A program made the position numbers and the translations under genes. Of a DNA stretch of 48,707 nt, positions 24,944-32,971 are shown piece after piece; within the stretch, counting starts at the first letter, position 1; each line of letters begins with the position of its first letter. Below the pieces are notes generated by a model. That model searched no databases and had not been told where the DNA came from. It worked only from the letters and a program-made list of their open reading frames with translations. The DNA is from Flavobacterium sp. A45. GTDB lineage: Bacteria; Bacteroidota; Bacteroidia; Flavobacteriales; Flavobacteriaceae. The stretch is from positions 1 through 48,707 of the forward strand of contig NZ_MUNX01000068.1 of NCBI RefSeq assembly GCF_002001005.1, written 5' to 3'.

Positions 24944-25840
24944 ATGGATTTTAGACTAAAAGTATTTTACACTGTCGCTACGCGATTGAGCTTTACAAAA
25001 GCCGCTACCGAATTATTCATCACACAACCCGCTATTTCCAAACACATTCAGGAATTGGAAGAAGAATACAAAATTAAACTTTTTGAAAGAAACGGTTCAA
25101 AAATAGCACTCACCAATGCTGGAGATATGTTATTGAAGCATACCAAAAGTATCTTTGAGATTTACAGGGAAATCGACTTTGATATGAGTACGTTTATCAA
25201 TGAACGCAAAGGTTTGTTGCGATTGGGAGCGAGTACAACGATTTCACAATATATTATTCCGCCACTATTGGCTCGTTTTCATCAAAAACTGGAATCTGTC
25301 AAAGTGAATTTGCTAAACGGCAATACGGAGCAAATCGAAAATGCCTTATTAAACAAAGAAATTGAAATTGGAATTGTCGAAGGACAATCCAAAAATCAAT
25401 CCATAAAATACACCCAATTTATTAGAGATGAACTGGTTTTGGTTTGCAATTCCAATAATCCATTGGTTAAAAGAAAAGAAATCGATCCAGCCGATCTTAA
25501 ATCATTGCGATTTCTTGTGCGGGAACAAGGATCTGGAACACTTGAAGTTATTGAATATGCCTTAAAACCTTTCCATATCAAAATAGATCAATTGCAGATT
25601 GAAATGCAGTTGGGAAGTACAGAAAGCATAAAATCGTATTTGATGAATTCGAATTGTGTTGCTTTTATGTCAATTCATGCTGTTTCTAAAGAGTTGAAAA
25701 ATAAAGAATTGCAGATTATTGATGTCGATAATTTAACAATTGAGCGTTATTTTTACATCATTACTTTACAGGGAAAATCAGATTCTCTATCTGAATTATT
25801 TATTAAAAACATTTCGAGCTATTATAACTTAAAGTTATAG
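24944..25840 (+). CDS. LysR family transcriptional regulator
   Basis: A 298-residue LysR-type regulator. The N-terminal winged helix-turn-helix (about 1-60) reads LSFTKAATELFITQPAISKH, the classic LysR pattern, followed by a linker helix and a two-lobed effector domain (about 90-295) starting LRLGASTTISQYIIPPLL. It is CysB/YeiE-like. The YeiH-type transporter gene begins 73 bases downstream on the same strand; LysR genes next to yeiH are common, so this regulator probably controls that transporter. The effector is unknown. Confidence 0.93.
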   Translation: MDFRLKVFYTVATRLSFTKAATELFITQPAISKHIQELEEEYKIKLFERNGSKIALTNAGDMLLKHTKSIFEIYREIDFDMSTFINERKGLLRLGASTTISQYIIPPLLARFHQKLESVKVNLLNGNTEQIENALLNKEIEIGIVEGQSKNQSIKYTQFIRDELVLVCNSNNPLVKRKEIDPADLKSLRFLVREQGSGTLEVIEYALKPFHIKIDQLQIEMQLGSTESIKSYLMNSNCVAFMSIHAVSKELKNKELQIIDVDNLTIERYFYIITLQGKSDSLSELFIKNISSYYNLKL

Positions 25841-25913
25841 TGGATTATTATTTGCGATTGGTAATACTGTAGATTTAGTGTGACCTTTGTAGTGTTATAA
25901 ATGAACAATACAA

Positions 25914-26876
25914 ATGAAAACGGCTATAGTTAATATCCAACACTTATTGAGAATGAATACTGTTGTGCAGCAAGTCATTTTCGTCTTAATACTTCTTCTT
26001 TGTTTATTTCCTATTATTACTCCACCAGTTGCTTTAGTATTAGGTTTAGTTATAGCCAATGTATCTGGGCATCCTTTTTTACATTTAAATCATAAAGCAA
26101 CCAATATATTACTGCAAGTTTCGGTAGTTGGATTAGGGTTTGGGATGAATGTTCATAGTGCTGTTACTGCAGGAAAAGAAGGCTTCATTTTTACAGTTGG
26201 TTCTATTATCGCAACAATTGCTTTGGGGACTATGTTAGGAAAATGGTTTAAAATTCAAAAGAAAACATCCCATCTTATTTCTTGCGGAACTGCTATTTGT
26301 GGAGGAAGTGCCATTGCTGCAATCGCTCCAGTGATACAATCAGATGAAAAGCAGACTTCCGTTGCGTTGGGCGTTATATTTATTCTTAATTCGATTGCTC
26401 TGTTTGCTTTCCCATTAGTTGGACACTGGTTGAATATGTCCCAAAACGATTTTGGCTTGTGGTGTGCTATCGCAATTCACGATACGAGTTCTGTAGTTGG
26501 TGCTGCTAATAAATATGGCGCAGAAGCCTTGCAAGTTGCCACAACGGTAAAATTAGCAAGAGCTTTGTGGATTATTCCTGTGGCTCTGATTACAGCAGTC
26601 GTTTTTAAAAATAAAAATAGTAAAGTGAAGATTCCTTACTTTATTGGATTGTTTATTTTGGCTATGGTTTGCAATACTTATTTTTCTCCTATTGCGAGTA
26701 TGGCTCCACATTTGGTCTCAATTGCAAAAATTGGTCTTACTGTTACAATGTTTTTGATAGGAGCAGGGCTTAATAGTACCGTTTTGAAATCTGTTGGAAT
26801 GTTTCCTTTGCTGCAAGGTGTATTGCTTTGGGTGAGTATTGCTGTTGGAGCTTTATTGGCTATTTTATATTCTTAG
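25914..26876 (+). CDS. YeiH / UPF0324 family membrane transporter
   Basis: A 320-residue inner-membrane protein with about ten hydrophobic segments, of the UPF0324 (putative sulfate exporter) family. Family signatures visible are VVGLGFGMN, ISCGTAICGGSAIAA, IAIHDTSSVVGAA and VGLTVTMFLIGAGLN in close variants. Substrate is unproven; sulfur-compound export is only a family label. The start could be M1 at 25914 or M14 at 25953. The stop overlaps the stop of the converging DUF1275 gene by four bases, with no terminator between them. Confidence 0.88.
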   Translation: MKTAIVNIQHLLRMNTVVQQVIFVLILLLCLFPIITPPVALVLGLVIANVSGHPFLHLNHKATNILLQVSVVGLGFGMNVHSAVTAGKEGFIFTVGSIIATIALGTMLGKWFKIQKKTSHLISCGTAICGGSAIAAIAPVIQSDEKQTSVALGVIFILNSIALFAFPLVGHWLNMSQNDFGLWCAIAIHDTSSVVGAANKYGAEALQVATTVKLARALWIIPVALITAVVFKNKNSKVKIPYFIGLFILAMVCNTYFSPIASMAPHLVSIAKIGLTVTMFLIGAGLNSTVLKSVGMFPLLQGVLLWVSIAVGALLAILYS

Positions 26877-27604
26877 AAAGGATTTTTCTTTCGCTTAATC
26901 GCAATTAAATGCAATCGAATATAATCGTAATAAAGAGCAACCAATAGAAAAATAGCTGCAATCAATAGTGTTTTAAGTGCCAAATAGCCGTATATAAAAC
27001 CACCGATGAAACAACCCAGAAAGAAGAATGAAATAATGGACAACCTTAAATAAATACTGGTTTTTAACGTTTTTCGTTCCTCTGGTTTTTTGTAGAAAAA
27101 CAATTGTGATAGTTCTATTCCCAAATCGGTAAAGAGTCCTGTTAAGTGGGTTGTTCTTACTGTTGATTGTGAAATTTTGGTCACTAAAGCATTCTGGATT
27201 CCCATTGCAAAAAGAAGACCAAAGGCAATCCATTTTCCATCAACATGATTATAAACAGGAAGCATACTTAACGTACCCAATGAAAATAATATTAAAAATT
27301 CGATAGCTATGGCTGGCAAATGCGAAAGTTCTTGTTTTTTTGTTGAAACCAATTCAGCCAAAAAATTAGAAGTAAAAGCACCCGCCAAAAAGAATAATGT
27401 ATAGATCAAAAATACAATGGCAGCTTGGTATTCGTGTTTGGTTATTTCTTCTGCAAAAAAAGCAAAATGTCCCGTAACATTTGTAGTCAGTGTTTTTACG
27501 GCCAAAACCCCTGTTACATTTACGATACCCGCTACGAAAGATAATAATACTGCAAGGCGTAAATTGTGTTTAGAAGTTCTGCTTTTGCCTTGATGTCTAA
27601 ACAT
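26873..27604 (-). CDS. YoaK/DUF1275 family membrane protein
   Basis: A 243-residue membrane protein with about six hydrophobic segments. It shows the DUF1275 pattern: LRLAVLLSFVAGIVNVTGVLAV, TNVTGHFAFFA, FAMGIQNALVTK, and VRTTHLTGLFTDLGIEL. The function of the family is unknown. It is expressed towards yeiH and its 3' end overlaps that gene's stop by four bases. The basic C-terminal tail AIKRKKNPF is likely cytoplasmic. Confidence 0.88.
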   Translation of the reverse strand: MFRHQGKSRTSKHNLRLAVLLSFVAGIVNVTGVLAVKTLTTNVTGHFAFFAEEITKHEYQAAIVFLIYTLFFLAGAFTSNFLAELVSTKKQELSHLPAIAIEFLILFSLGTLSMLPVYNHVDGKWIAFGLLFAMGIQNALVTKISQSTVRTTHLTGLFTDLGIELSQLFFYKKPEERKTLKTSIYLRLSIISFFFLGCFIGGFIYGYLALKTLLIAAIFLLVALYYDYIRLHLIAIKRKKNPF

Positions 27605-27650
27605 TTTTAATTTGATTTCTTTGGATTAACATAAATTTAAACTCAAATCG

Positions 27651-27680
27651 TTTAAATTATCTTTAAAAAAAATACTTTTG
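27651..27680 (+). promoter_or_regulatory. Promoter of phospholipase-like gene, TTTA-N18-TACTTTTG
   Basis: A near-consensus -33 TTTA (27651-27654), an 18-base spacer and TACTTTTG (27673-27680). The final TTG of the box would otherwise look like an in-frame start codon. Confidence 0.55.
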
Positions 27681-27701
27681 TACTTCAATAAAATAAATAT
27701 A

Positions 27702-28706
27702 ATGAAAAATTTTAAATTAAAACGAACGGTTCTTACTTTTTCTGCAATTGGTGTCGCTTTTGTTGTTTTGTCTTGGGGTGTTTTTGGACACGAGCATATC
27801 AATAATGCGGCAGTTATGGCGTTGCCAAAACCAATGCAGACTTTTTTTTACAATCATCTTGATTTTATTACCCAGGAATCAACTGTGCCGGATTTGCGTA
27901 AATACACATTGCGTGATAAAGCTGAAGGGCCACGCCATTATATTGACATGGAGAATTTCGGTGATGTAGCCTCTATTCCGTTGCCTTTTGAGGAAGCAAA
28001 GAAAAAGTACGATGAGAAATTTTTAGCTGATAATGGTATTCTGCCTTGGTATATTCAGGAAACCATGACGAAGTTGACAAAAGCTTTTAAAGATAAAAGG
28101 AAAAATGAAATTTTGTTTTTGGCAGGTGATTTGGCTCATTACATAGGCGATGCAAATATGCCTTTGCATACTTCAGCAAATCATGACGGGCAACTTACGA
28201 ATCAGAAAGGAATTCATTCCGTGTGGGAATCCCGTATCCCAACAATGTTTGGAAGAAATTATAATTTCTATACCGGAGAAGCCAAGTATATAGATAATGT
28301 TGAAAAAGCGACTTGGGATATGATAAAAGATTCGCACAGCCAAGTAGAACCTCTTTTATTGATTGACAGAAATCTGCGTGCAACCTTTACTCCTGAAACG
28401 ATGTATGAAAAGGACGCTAATGGAAATATTGCCAAAGGTAAGTTTGGGGATTTGTTATATACTAAAGAATATGTGACCCAATTTCACACTGCTTTGAATG
28501 GAATGGTGGAAAGCCAGATGAGAAAAGCAATTGTTATGACAGCTAATTTTTGGTACACTGCCTGGGTAAATGCAGGAAAACCGAATTTAGATGAATTGGA
28601 TTCTAAAGAATTGACGAACCGTAATAAAAAGAATTTGAAAAATGATTTAAAACTTTGGAAAAACGGAAAACTTTTTGGATTGGAAATTGAGAATGAGTTT
28701 GATTAG
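27702..28706 (+). CDS. S1/P1 nuclease or zinc phospholipase C-like secreted protein
   Basis: A 334-residue exported protein with an N-terminal signal segment (about 8-25). The mature part starts SWGVFGHEHINNAA and has the LAGDLAHYIGDANMPLH helix with His and Asp zinc ligands, as in the S1/P1 nuclease and zinc phospholipase C fold. Later WESRIPTMFG and ANFWYTAWVNAG also fit. A true enzyme would use three zinc ions; which phosphodiester it cuts is unclear. The ATG at 27702 is preferred over the in-frame TTG at 27678, which is part of the promoter. A strong terminator follows. Confidence 0.82.
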   Translation: MKNFKLKRTVLTFSAIGVAFVVLSWGVFGHEHINNAAVMALPKPMQTFFYNHLDFITQESTVPDLRKYTLRDKAEGPRHYIDMENFGDVASIPLPFEEAKKKYDEKFLADNGILPWYIQETMTKLTKAFKDKRKNEILFLAGDLAHYIGDANMPLHTSANHDGQLTNQKGIHSVWESRIPTMFGRNYNFYTGEAKYIDNVEKATWDMIKDSHSQVEPLLLIDRNLRATFTPETMYEKDANGNIAKGKFGDLLYTKEYVTQFHTALNGMVESQMRKAIVMTANFWYTAWVNAGKPNLDELDSKELTNRNKKNLKNDLKLWKNGKLFGLEIENEFD

Positions 28707-28728
28707 GCTGTAGTCTAAAGTAAAATTT

Positions 28729-28762
28729 AAAGCCTGTAAATATTAGTTTTACAGGCTTTTTT
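28729..28762 (+). terminator. Intrinsic terminator, phospholipase-like gene
   Basis: AAAGCCTGTAAA (28729-28740) and TTTACAGGCTTT (28748-28759) are perfect 12-base arms with a 7-base loop and a T-run. It lies between convergent genes and may also serve the minus-strand sulfatase gene. Confidence 0.88.
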
Positions 28763-28774
28763 AGTTTTACAATT

Positions 28775-30919
28775 TTATAAAATGTTATCGGAATCGGCCA
28801 CTCCTTTAATTGGAATTTTGTAATTTATACTTTGGTATTTTTTTTCCTTCAATATTTCAGAAGCCGTTTGATAATACGATATGGTTTCGTTTATAAGATC
28901 AGTTCTTTTGGTTGTTAAAGGAACTTGATTGTAATAGATTTGAAAATCTGTTGCCGTTTTTTGATTTGGTTTTAAAGTCAACTGAAACTGTTTTACGGTT
29001 TGTTTAGGAGAAAGAATAGTCAAAACATTGTCTTTTATTAATCCCAAATCCTGATAAGTAGCGATTAATGCTCTCGGTTTATAATCAGGTTTCATAACAT
29101 CCTGTCCATAAAATTTGCTTTGGTAATCAAATTCTAATAATCCAAAAAGTGTTGGCATAACGTCTATTTGGGACATTAAGTTGGTATATTTCTGTGGTTG
29201 AATAAATCCAGGGCTGTAAATCATCGCTGGGATTCGGTATTTGTCAACTGGAAGTTCCGTTTTTCCGGCACTCGAGGCACAGTGATCGGCAAGGATTACA
29301 AACACGGTATTTTTGAACCAAGGTTGTTTGCTCGCCATAGCAAAGAATTTTTTCAAGGCATAATCAGTATATTTCACCCCGCCATCACGAGATTTTGAAT
29401 CGCCAGGAATGTCAATTTTGTTGTTAGGATACGTAAAAGGACGGTGGTTGCTCACAGTCATCCAATGGTTAAAAAATGGTTTGCCTGTTTTGGCCTCTTC
29501 ATTAATCACTTTTATGGCTTTATTAGCCATATCTTCGTCGCAAACTCCCCATACATTTGCAAATGTAATTTCTTCGGGTGTAAATGATTTTTTATCGACA
29601 ATGTCATAACCATTTCCAGAAAAGAAGTCTTCCATATTGTCAAAAAACGCATCTCCCCCGTAAAGAAATTTCACATTGTATCCTTTTTGCTTAAAAATTG
29701 AACCAGTAGAAAATTTGTCTTTATTGTCTTCTCTTTTTACCACACTTTCTCCGGCAGTAGGAGGAAAACACAGAGTCACGGCTTCAAGACCACGAACGGT
29801 TCTGTTACCCACGGCATATAAATTGGTAAACAATAAACTTTTTTGAGCTATACTGTCTAGGAATGGAGTAATATTTTGCTCGTTTCCGTACATTTTCATG
29901 AAATCGGCACTGTAGCTTTCAATGGTAATTAAAACTACATTTTTTGTATTTTCAGCTGTATTGCTTTGGATTTGTCTTATGGTCGAAATCCCAGATATAG
30001 AAGGAATTTGTTTGTCTAACAAAGCAAAAGCATCATTTTCGGGTAAGGTTTTATAAAATTTAAAATAATCCAATTCACTATTCATAAAGGCCAAATAGAA
30101 ACGATACATTCCGTTGGATTGTAGCTCATTGGTAAATACGTTTTGGGAATTTTCTTTTTTGGCTAAATAAGGAACTGCCAATAATGAAACACCAAATAAG
30201 GCAAGATATATTGCAGATAATTTTAATTTATCTGCAAAAGTTGGGATTTCATCAATGTAGTTTCTGGTTCTTTTGACAATAAAATAAGTTACCAATCCCG
30301 CAATTAAAAATAAGGCTGAAAACAAAGGGATTACAGGGTATGATTCCATGATATTCCCTATGACTTCATTGGTGTAAACCAAATAATTTACGGCTATGAA
30401 ATTGTATTTAACTCCAAATTCATTCCAGAAAAAATATTCACTAATTCCGTTTTGAAGAATAAGGACAACGTATAAAAACATCACAAAAGTGAATAACCAG
30501 AATCTGATTTTGTCTCGGTGTTTTGGGAGAAAAAGTAACAAACCAAAAAGCAAAGTTTTGATTCCCACGAAAATCAATCCGATTTTTGGCAATGCACCAC
30601 CATATTCATTCAGTATGGTTTTTCCGGATGCAATATAAAGCAATAATGCCACTAATAATCCAAATATAATCGTGCCATAAGGCTTGTAGTATTTGGAATT
30701 GGATATAAAAATGAGGTACAACCATAAGAAGCTAGTCGCTATCACAAACACAAAAGCATCTGAAATCAATCCAATTGAAAAGATTTTCAAACTATCAATA
30801 ATAGTAAAAGAGGTTTGCGTAATGGGATGAAAAGCTAAGACGATTCTCAAAACGAAACTTACAATGATATAGAAAAGAGCAAGGTTGTAAAAAGGAGTAA
30901 ACTTTTTTAGAAAATTCAT
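28775..30919 (-). CDS. LTA synthase-type sulfatase / phosphoglycerol transferase
   Basis: A 714-residue protein with about five membrane segments in the first 250 residues and a periplasmic sulfatase-fold domain (about 325-640). Metal-site motifs are ITIESYSADF (E334) and GNRTVRGLEA with the likely nucleophile T374, plus FVILADHCAS near residue 545. In LtaS, Thr takes a phosphoglycerol group from phosphatidylglycerol; Gram-negative relatives transfer phosphoglycerol or phosphoethanolamine to surface glycans. The acceptor in this organism is unknown. It is a single gene with its own probable promoter. Confidence 0.88.
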   Translation of the reverse strand: MNFLKKFTPFYNLALFYIIVSFVLRIVLAFHPITQTSFTIIDSLKIFSIGLISDAFVFVIATSFLWLYLIFISNSKYYKPYGTIIFGLLVALLLYIASGKTILNEYGGALPKIGLIFVGIKTLLFGLLLFLPKHRDKIRFWLFTFVMFLYVVLILQNGISEYFFWNEFGVKYNFIAVNYLVYTNEVIGNIMESYPVIPLFSALFLIAGLVTYFIVKRTRNYIDEIPTFADKLKLSAIYLALFGVSLLAVPYLAKKENSQNVFTNELQSNGMYRFYLAFMNSELDYFKFYKTLPENDAFALLDKQIPSISGISTIRQIQSNTAENTKNVVLITIESYSADFMKMYGNEQNITPFLDSIAQKSLLFTNLYAVGNRTVRGLEAVTLCFPPTAGESVVKREDNKDKFSTGSIFKQKGYNVKFLYGGDAFFDNMEDFFSGNGYDIVDKKSFTPEEITFANVWGVCDEDMANKAIKVINEEAKTGKPFFNHWMTVSNHRPFTYPNNKIDIPGDSKSRDGGVKYTDYALKKFFAMASKQPWFKNTVFVILADHCASSAGKTELPVDKYRIPAMIYSPGFIQPQKYTNLMSQIDVMPTLFGLLEFDYQSKFYGQDVMKPDYKPRALIATYQDLGLIKDNVLTILSPKQTVKQFQLTLKPNQKTATDFQIYYNQVPLTTKRTDLINETISYYQTASEILKEKKYQSINYKIPIKGVADSDNIL

Positions 30920-30956
30920 GTGGTATTTTTTTTTGGTAAAACTTCAAAAACTGTTC

Positions 30957-30983
30957 CAAAACTACATTTAAGTATTTGGGCAA
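30957..30983 (-). promoter_or_regulatory. Candidate promoter of sulfatase gene, TTG-N16-TAGTTTTG
   Basis: On the minus strand, TTG (30983-30981), a slightly short 16-base spacer and TAGTTTTG (30964-30957). The predicted start is near 30950, about 30 bases before the ATG at 30919. Confidence 0.5.
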
Positions 30984-31198
30984 TGACTATTTTGATTCTT
31001 AAGTTTGGCTTAAAACATATTTATCAATACGATGAAACAAAACTATTTGAGTTACTTTTGTGAAGAGATAGAGGTAGTTTTAGAATTAAAGAAACGTACT
31101 GTATTAAAGGATTTACCTAGAGTATCCTAAAATAATGAATTGAAGCTTTAATAGGAAAAACTCGTATAGTTTTCTGTCCAAATAACAAATAACGACTT

Positions 31199-31633
31199 AT
31201 GAAATATTTAATATCCTTTTCATTTTTATTAACAGCAGTTTTTGGATATTCTCAAAATTGGGCGACCAACTTTGATGATGCAAAAGCAAAAGCCGAAAAA
31301 GAAAATAAGAACATTTTGCTGGTTTTTTCAGGTTCAGATTGGTGTGGACCTTGTATGAAATTGGATAAAGTAGTTTGGCAATCAGCAGATTTTCAAATGG
31401 AAGCCAATAAAAGCTGGGTTATTTACAAAGCCGATTTTCCAAAGAAAAAAGCCAATCAGCTTTCACCCGAATTGACTGAAAGCAATAATAAGCTAGCTGA
31501 AAAATACAATAAAAACGGCAGTTTTCCATTAGTGGTTCTTTTGGACAAAAAGGGAAAAATTATTGGAATGACTGGTTTCAAAAACGTGTCAGCACAGGAT
31601 TATATTAAACTCATTCATTCGTTAGAAAAATAA
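31199..31633 (+). CDS. Exported thioredoxin-family protein
   Basis: A 144-residue protein with a signal peptide (about 1-19, ending FGYSQ) and a thioredoxin fold. The redox site is WCGPC with C49 and C52, preceded by ILLVFSGSDW, as in periplasmic thioredoxins of the DUF255/Thioredoxin_7 kind; the cis-Pro segment is GSFPLVVLLD. It likely reduces or isomerises disulfides in the envelope. Its stop overlaps the apbE start by one base (TAATG). This suggests it serves the neighbouring cysteine-bearing DUF4266 lipoprotein or its partners. Confidence 0.88.
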   Translation: MKYLISFSFLLTAVFGYSQNWATNFDDAKAKAEKENKNILLVFSGSDWCGPCMKLDKVVWQSADFQMEANKSWVIYKADFPKKKANQLSPELTESNNKLAEKYNKNGSFPLVVLLDKKGKIIGMTGFKNVSAQDYIKLIHSLEK

Positions 31634-32619
31634 TGAAAAAGACACTATTTATCAGTTTTCTGTTTGTTGCACTCTCAACTTCTGCACAGATAATTCATAA
31701 ACGTAAATTATCGATGTTGGGCAGTCCCTTTGAGATTATGGTTGTTGCCAAAGATACTGTTCAGGCTAATATTTACATTGATATAGCGATTGGAGAAGTA
31801 CGCAGAATTGAAAATGAAATCTCCGATTGGATTCCGACTACACCAATATCCGAAGTGAGCAGAAACGCTGGAATAAAACCTGTAAAAGTGCCAGCCGAAG
31901 TATTTGAATTAGTAGAAAGAGCGATTAAAGTTTCACAAATTACTTCTGGGGCATTTGATATTTCGTATGCTTCGATGGACAGAATATGGAAGTTTGACGG
32001 TTCCATGAAAGAAATGCCAACACCGGAAGCCATAAAAAAATCAGTAGAGAAAATCGGTTACAAGAATATTATTCTGGACAAAAAAGAGCAAACCATTTTT
32101 CTGAAAAAGGAAGGAATGAAATTGGGTCTTGGCGGAATTGGACAAGGTTATATTGCCGATAAAATTCAAGCTTTGTTATTGTCTAAAGGATGCAGTTCGG
32201 GCTTGGTGAATGTTTCTGGAGATATTTTTGCCTGGGGCAGACAACCCGACGGAAAACCATGGACGGTAGGAATTGTAAATCCAATGAATAAGAATAAAAT
32301 TATTGCCACTTTTCCTTTAGAAAACAGTGCAGTGGAAACGTCTGGCAGTTATGAGAAATTTGTGGTTTTTGGCGGGAAAAGATATTCACATATTATAGAT
32401 CCAAGAACGGGTTATCCGGCTATGGGAGTGGTAAGCGTTTCGGTATTTGCCAAAAAAACGGAGATTGCAGATGCGCTTGCAACGGGAATTTTTGTTTTGG
32501 GTGTGGATGTTGGTTTGGATTTAGTAAATCAGCTCAAAGGAATTGAATGTATTATTGTTGATGATAAAGGGAAAATCTTCGCATCAAAAGGAATAGATAT
32601 AGAAAAATACAGTAAATAA
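31633..32619 (+). CDS. apbE: FAD:protein FMN transferase ApbE
   Basis: ApbE enzymes move FMN from FAD onto a Ser or Thr of exported proteins such as NqrC or RnfG. The 328-residue protein has a signal peptide (about 1-19, ending STSAQ), then the family blocks LGGIGQGYIADKI, VNVSGDIFAWG, YSHIIDPRTGYPA and ADALATGIFVLG, whose Asp and Thr bind magnesium. The usual targets, NqrC or RnfG, are not in this window, so the substrate may be encoded within this cluster. The ATG overlaps the thioredoxin stop. Confidence 0.95.
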   Translation: MKKTLFISFLFVALSTSAQIIHKRKLSMLGSPFEIMVVAKDTVQANIYIDIAIGEVRRIENEISDWIPTTPISEVSRNAGIKPVKVPAEVFELVERAIKVSQITSGAFDISYASMDRIWKFDGSMKEMPTPEAIKKSVEKIGYKNIILDKKEQTIFLKKEGMKLGLGGIGQGYIADKIQALLLSKGCSSGLVNVSGDIFAWGRQPDGKPWTVGIVNPMNKNKIIATFPLENSAVETSGSYEKFVVFGGKRYSHIIDPRTGYPAMGVVSVSVFAKKTEIADALATGIFVLGVDVGLDLVNQLKGIECIIVDDKGKIFASKGIDIEKYSK

Positions 32620-32625
32620 AGAAGA

Positions 32626-32832
32626 ATGAAAAAAATAGTATTAGTGACAATTGTAATCGTTCTACAATCCTGTAATTCAGTAAAAGAATACCAAAAAATG
32701 AATATTAATGATCCCGAAATGAAATTGGGTGCCAAAACTACGGAGCGTTACGAAACTACTTTTCAGGTCTATAGGGAAGGTGCAGCTGGAGCCAATGGAG
32801 GTAAATCCGGTGGTGGTTGTGGTTGTAATTGA
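32626..32832 (+). CDS. DUF4266 lipoprotein with Gly/Cys tail
   Basis: A 68-residue lipoprotein with lipobox VLQSC (lipidated C16). The mature region contains the DUF4266 pattern YQKMNINDPEMKLG, then ETTFQVYREGAAGANGGK and the C-terminal SGGGCGCN with C65 and C67. The tail is short, flexible and cysteine-bearing, suited to binding a metal, a cofactor or another protein. Genes of this family commonly neighbour apbE and DUF3570, as here (6 bases after apbE). Function is unknown. Confidence 0.88.
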   Translation: MKKIVLVTIVIVLQSCNSVKEYQKMNINDPEMKLGAKTTERYETTFQVYREGAAGANGGKSGGGCGCN

Positions 32833-32840
32833 TTTTTTTT

Positions 32841-32948
32841 GAGCTGCTAAGGATCTAAGATGCTAAGTTTTGAGTATCTGATTAAAGATAAAATAAAAAG
32901 TCATAGTTATTAACTCAGAGTCTTAGCGACTCAGAATCTTAGTAGCTT
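32841..32948. repeat. Imperfect long inverted repeat inside the apbE-DUF3570 operon
   Basis: Arms at 32841-32874 and 32914-32948 match as reverse complements at about 27 of 34 positions, built from AGCTGCTAAG/CTTAGTAGCT and GCTAAG/CTTAGC units. The arms end in runs of T on the plus strand (after 32946). It occupies most of the 139-base gap between the DUF4266 and DUF3570 genes. I recall similar TCTAAG/CTTAG repeats as intergenic in Flavobacterium. It may act as partial terminator or mRNA stabiliser. Confidence 0.6.
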
Positions 32949-32971
32949 TTTTACCAAATAAAATTTCCAAA

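Noticed and set aside
31032..31130. A 32-codon frame before the thioredoxin gene
   Set aside because: Its middle contains a TACTTTTG box, it has no signal or family resemblance, and it ends 68 bases before the operon. More likely chance.
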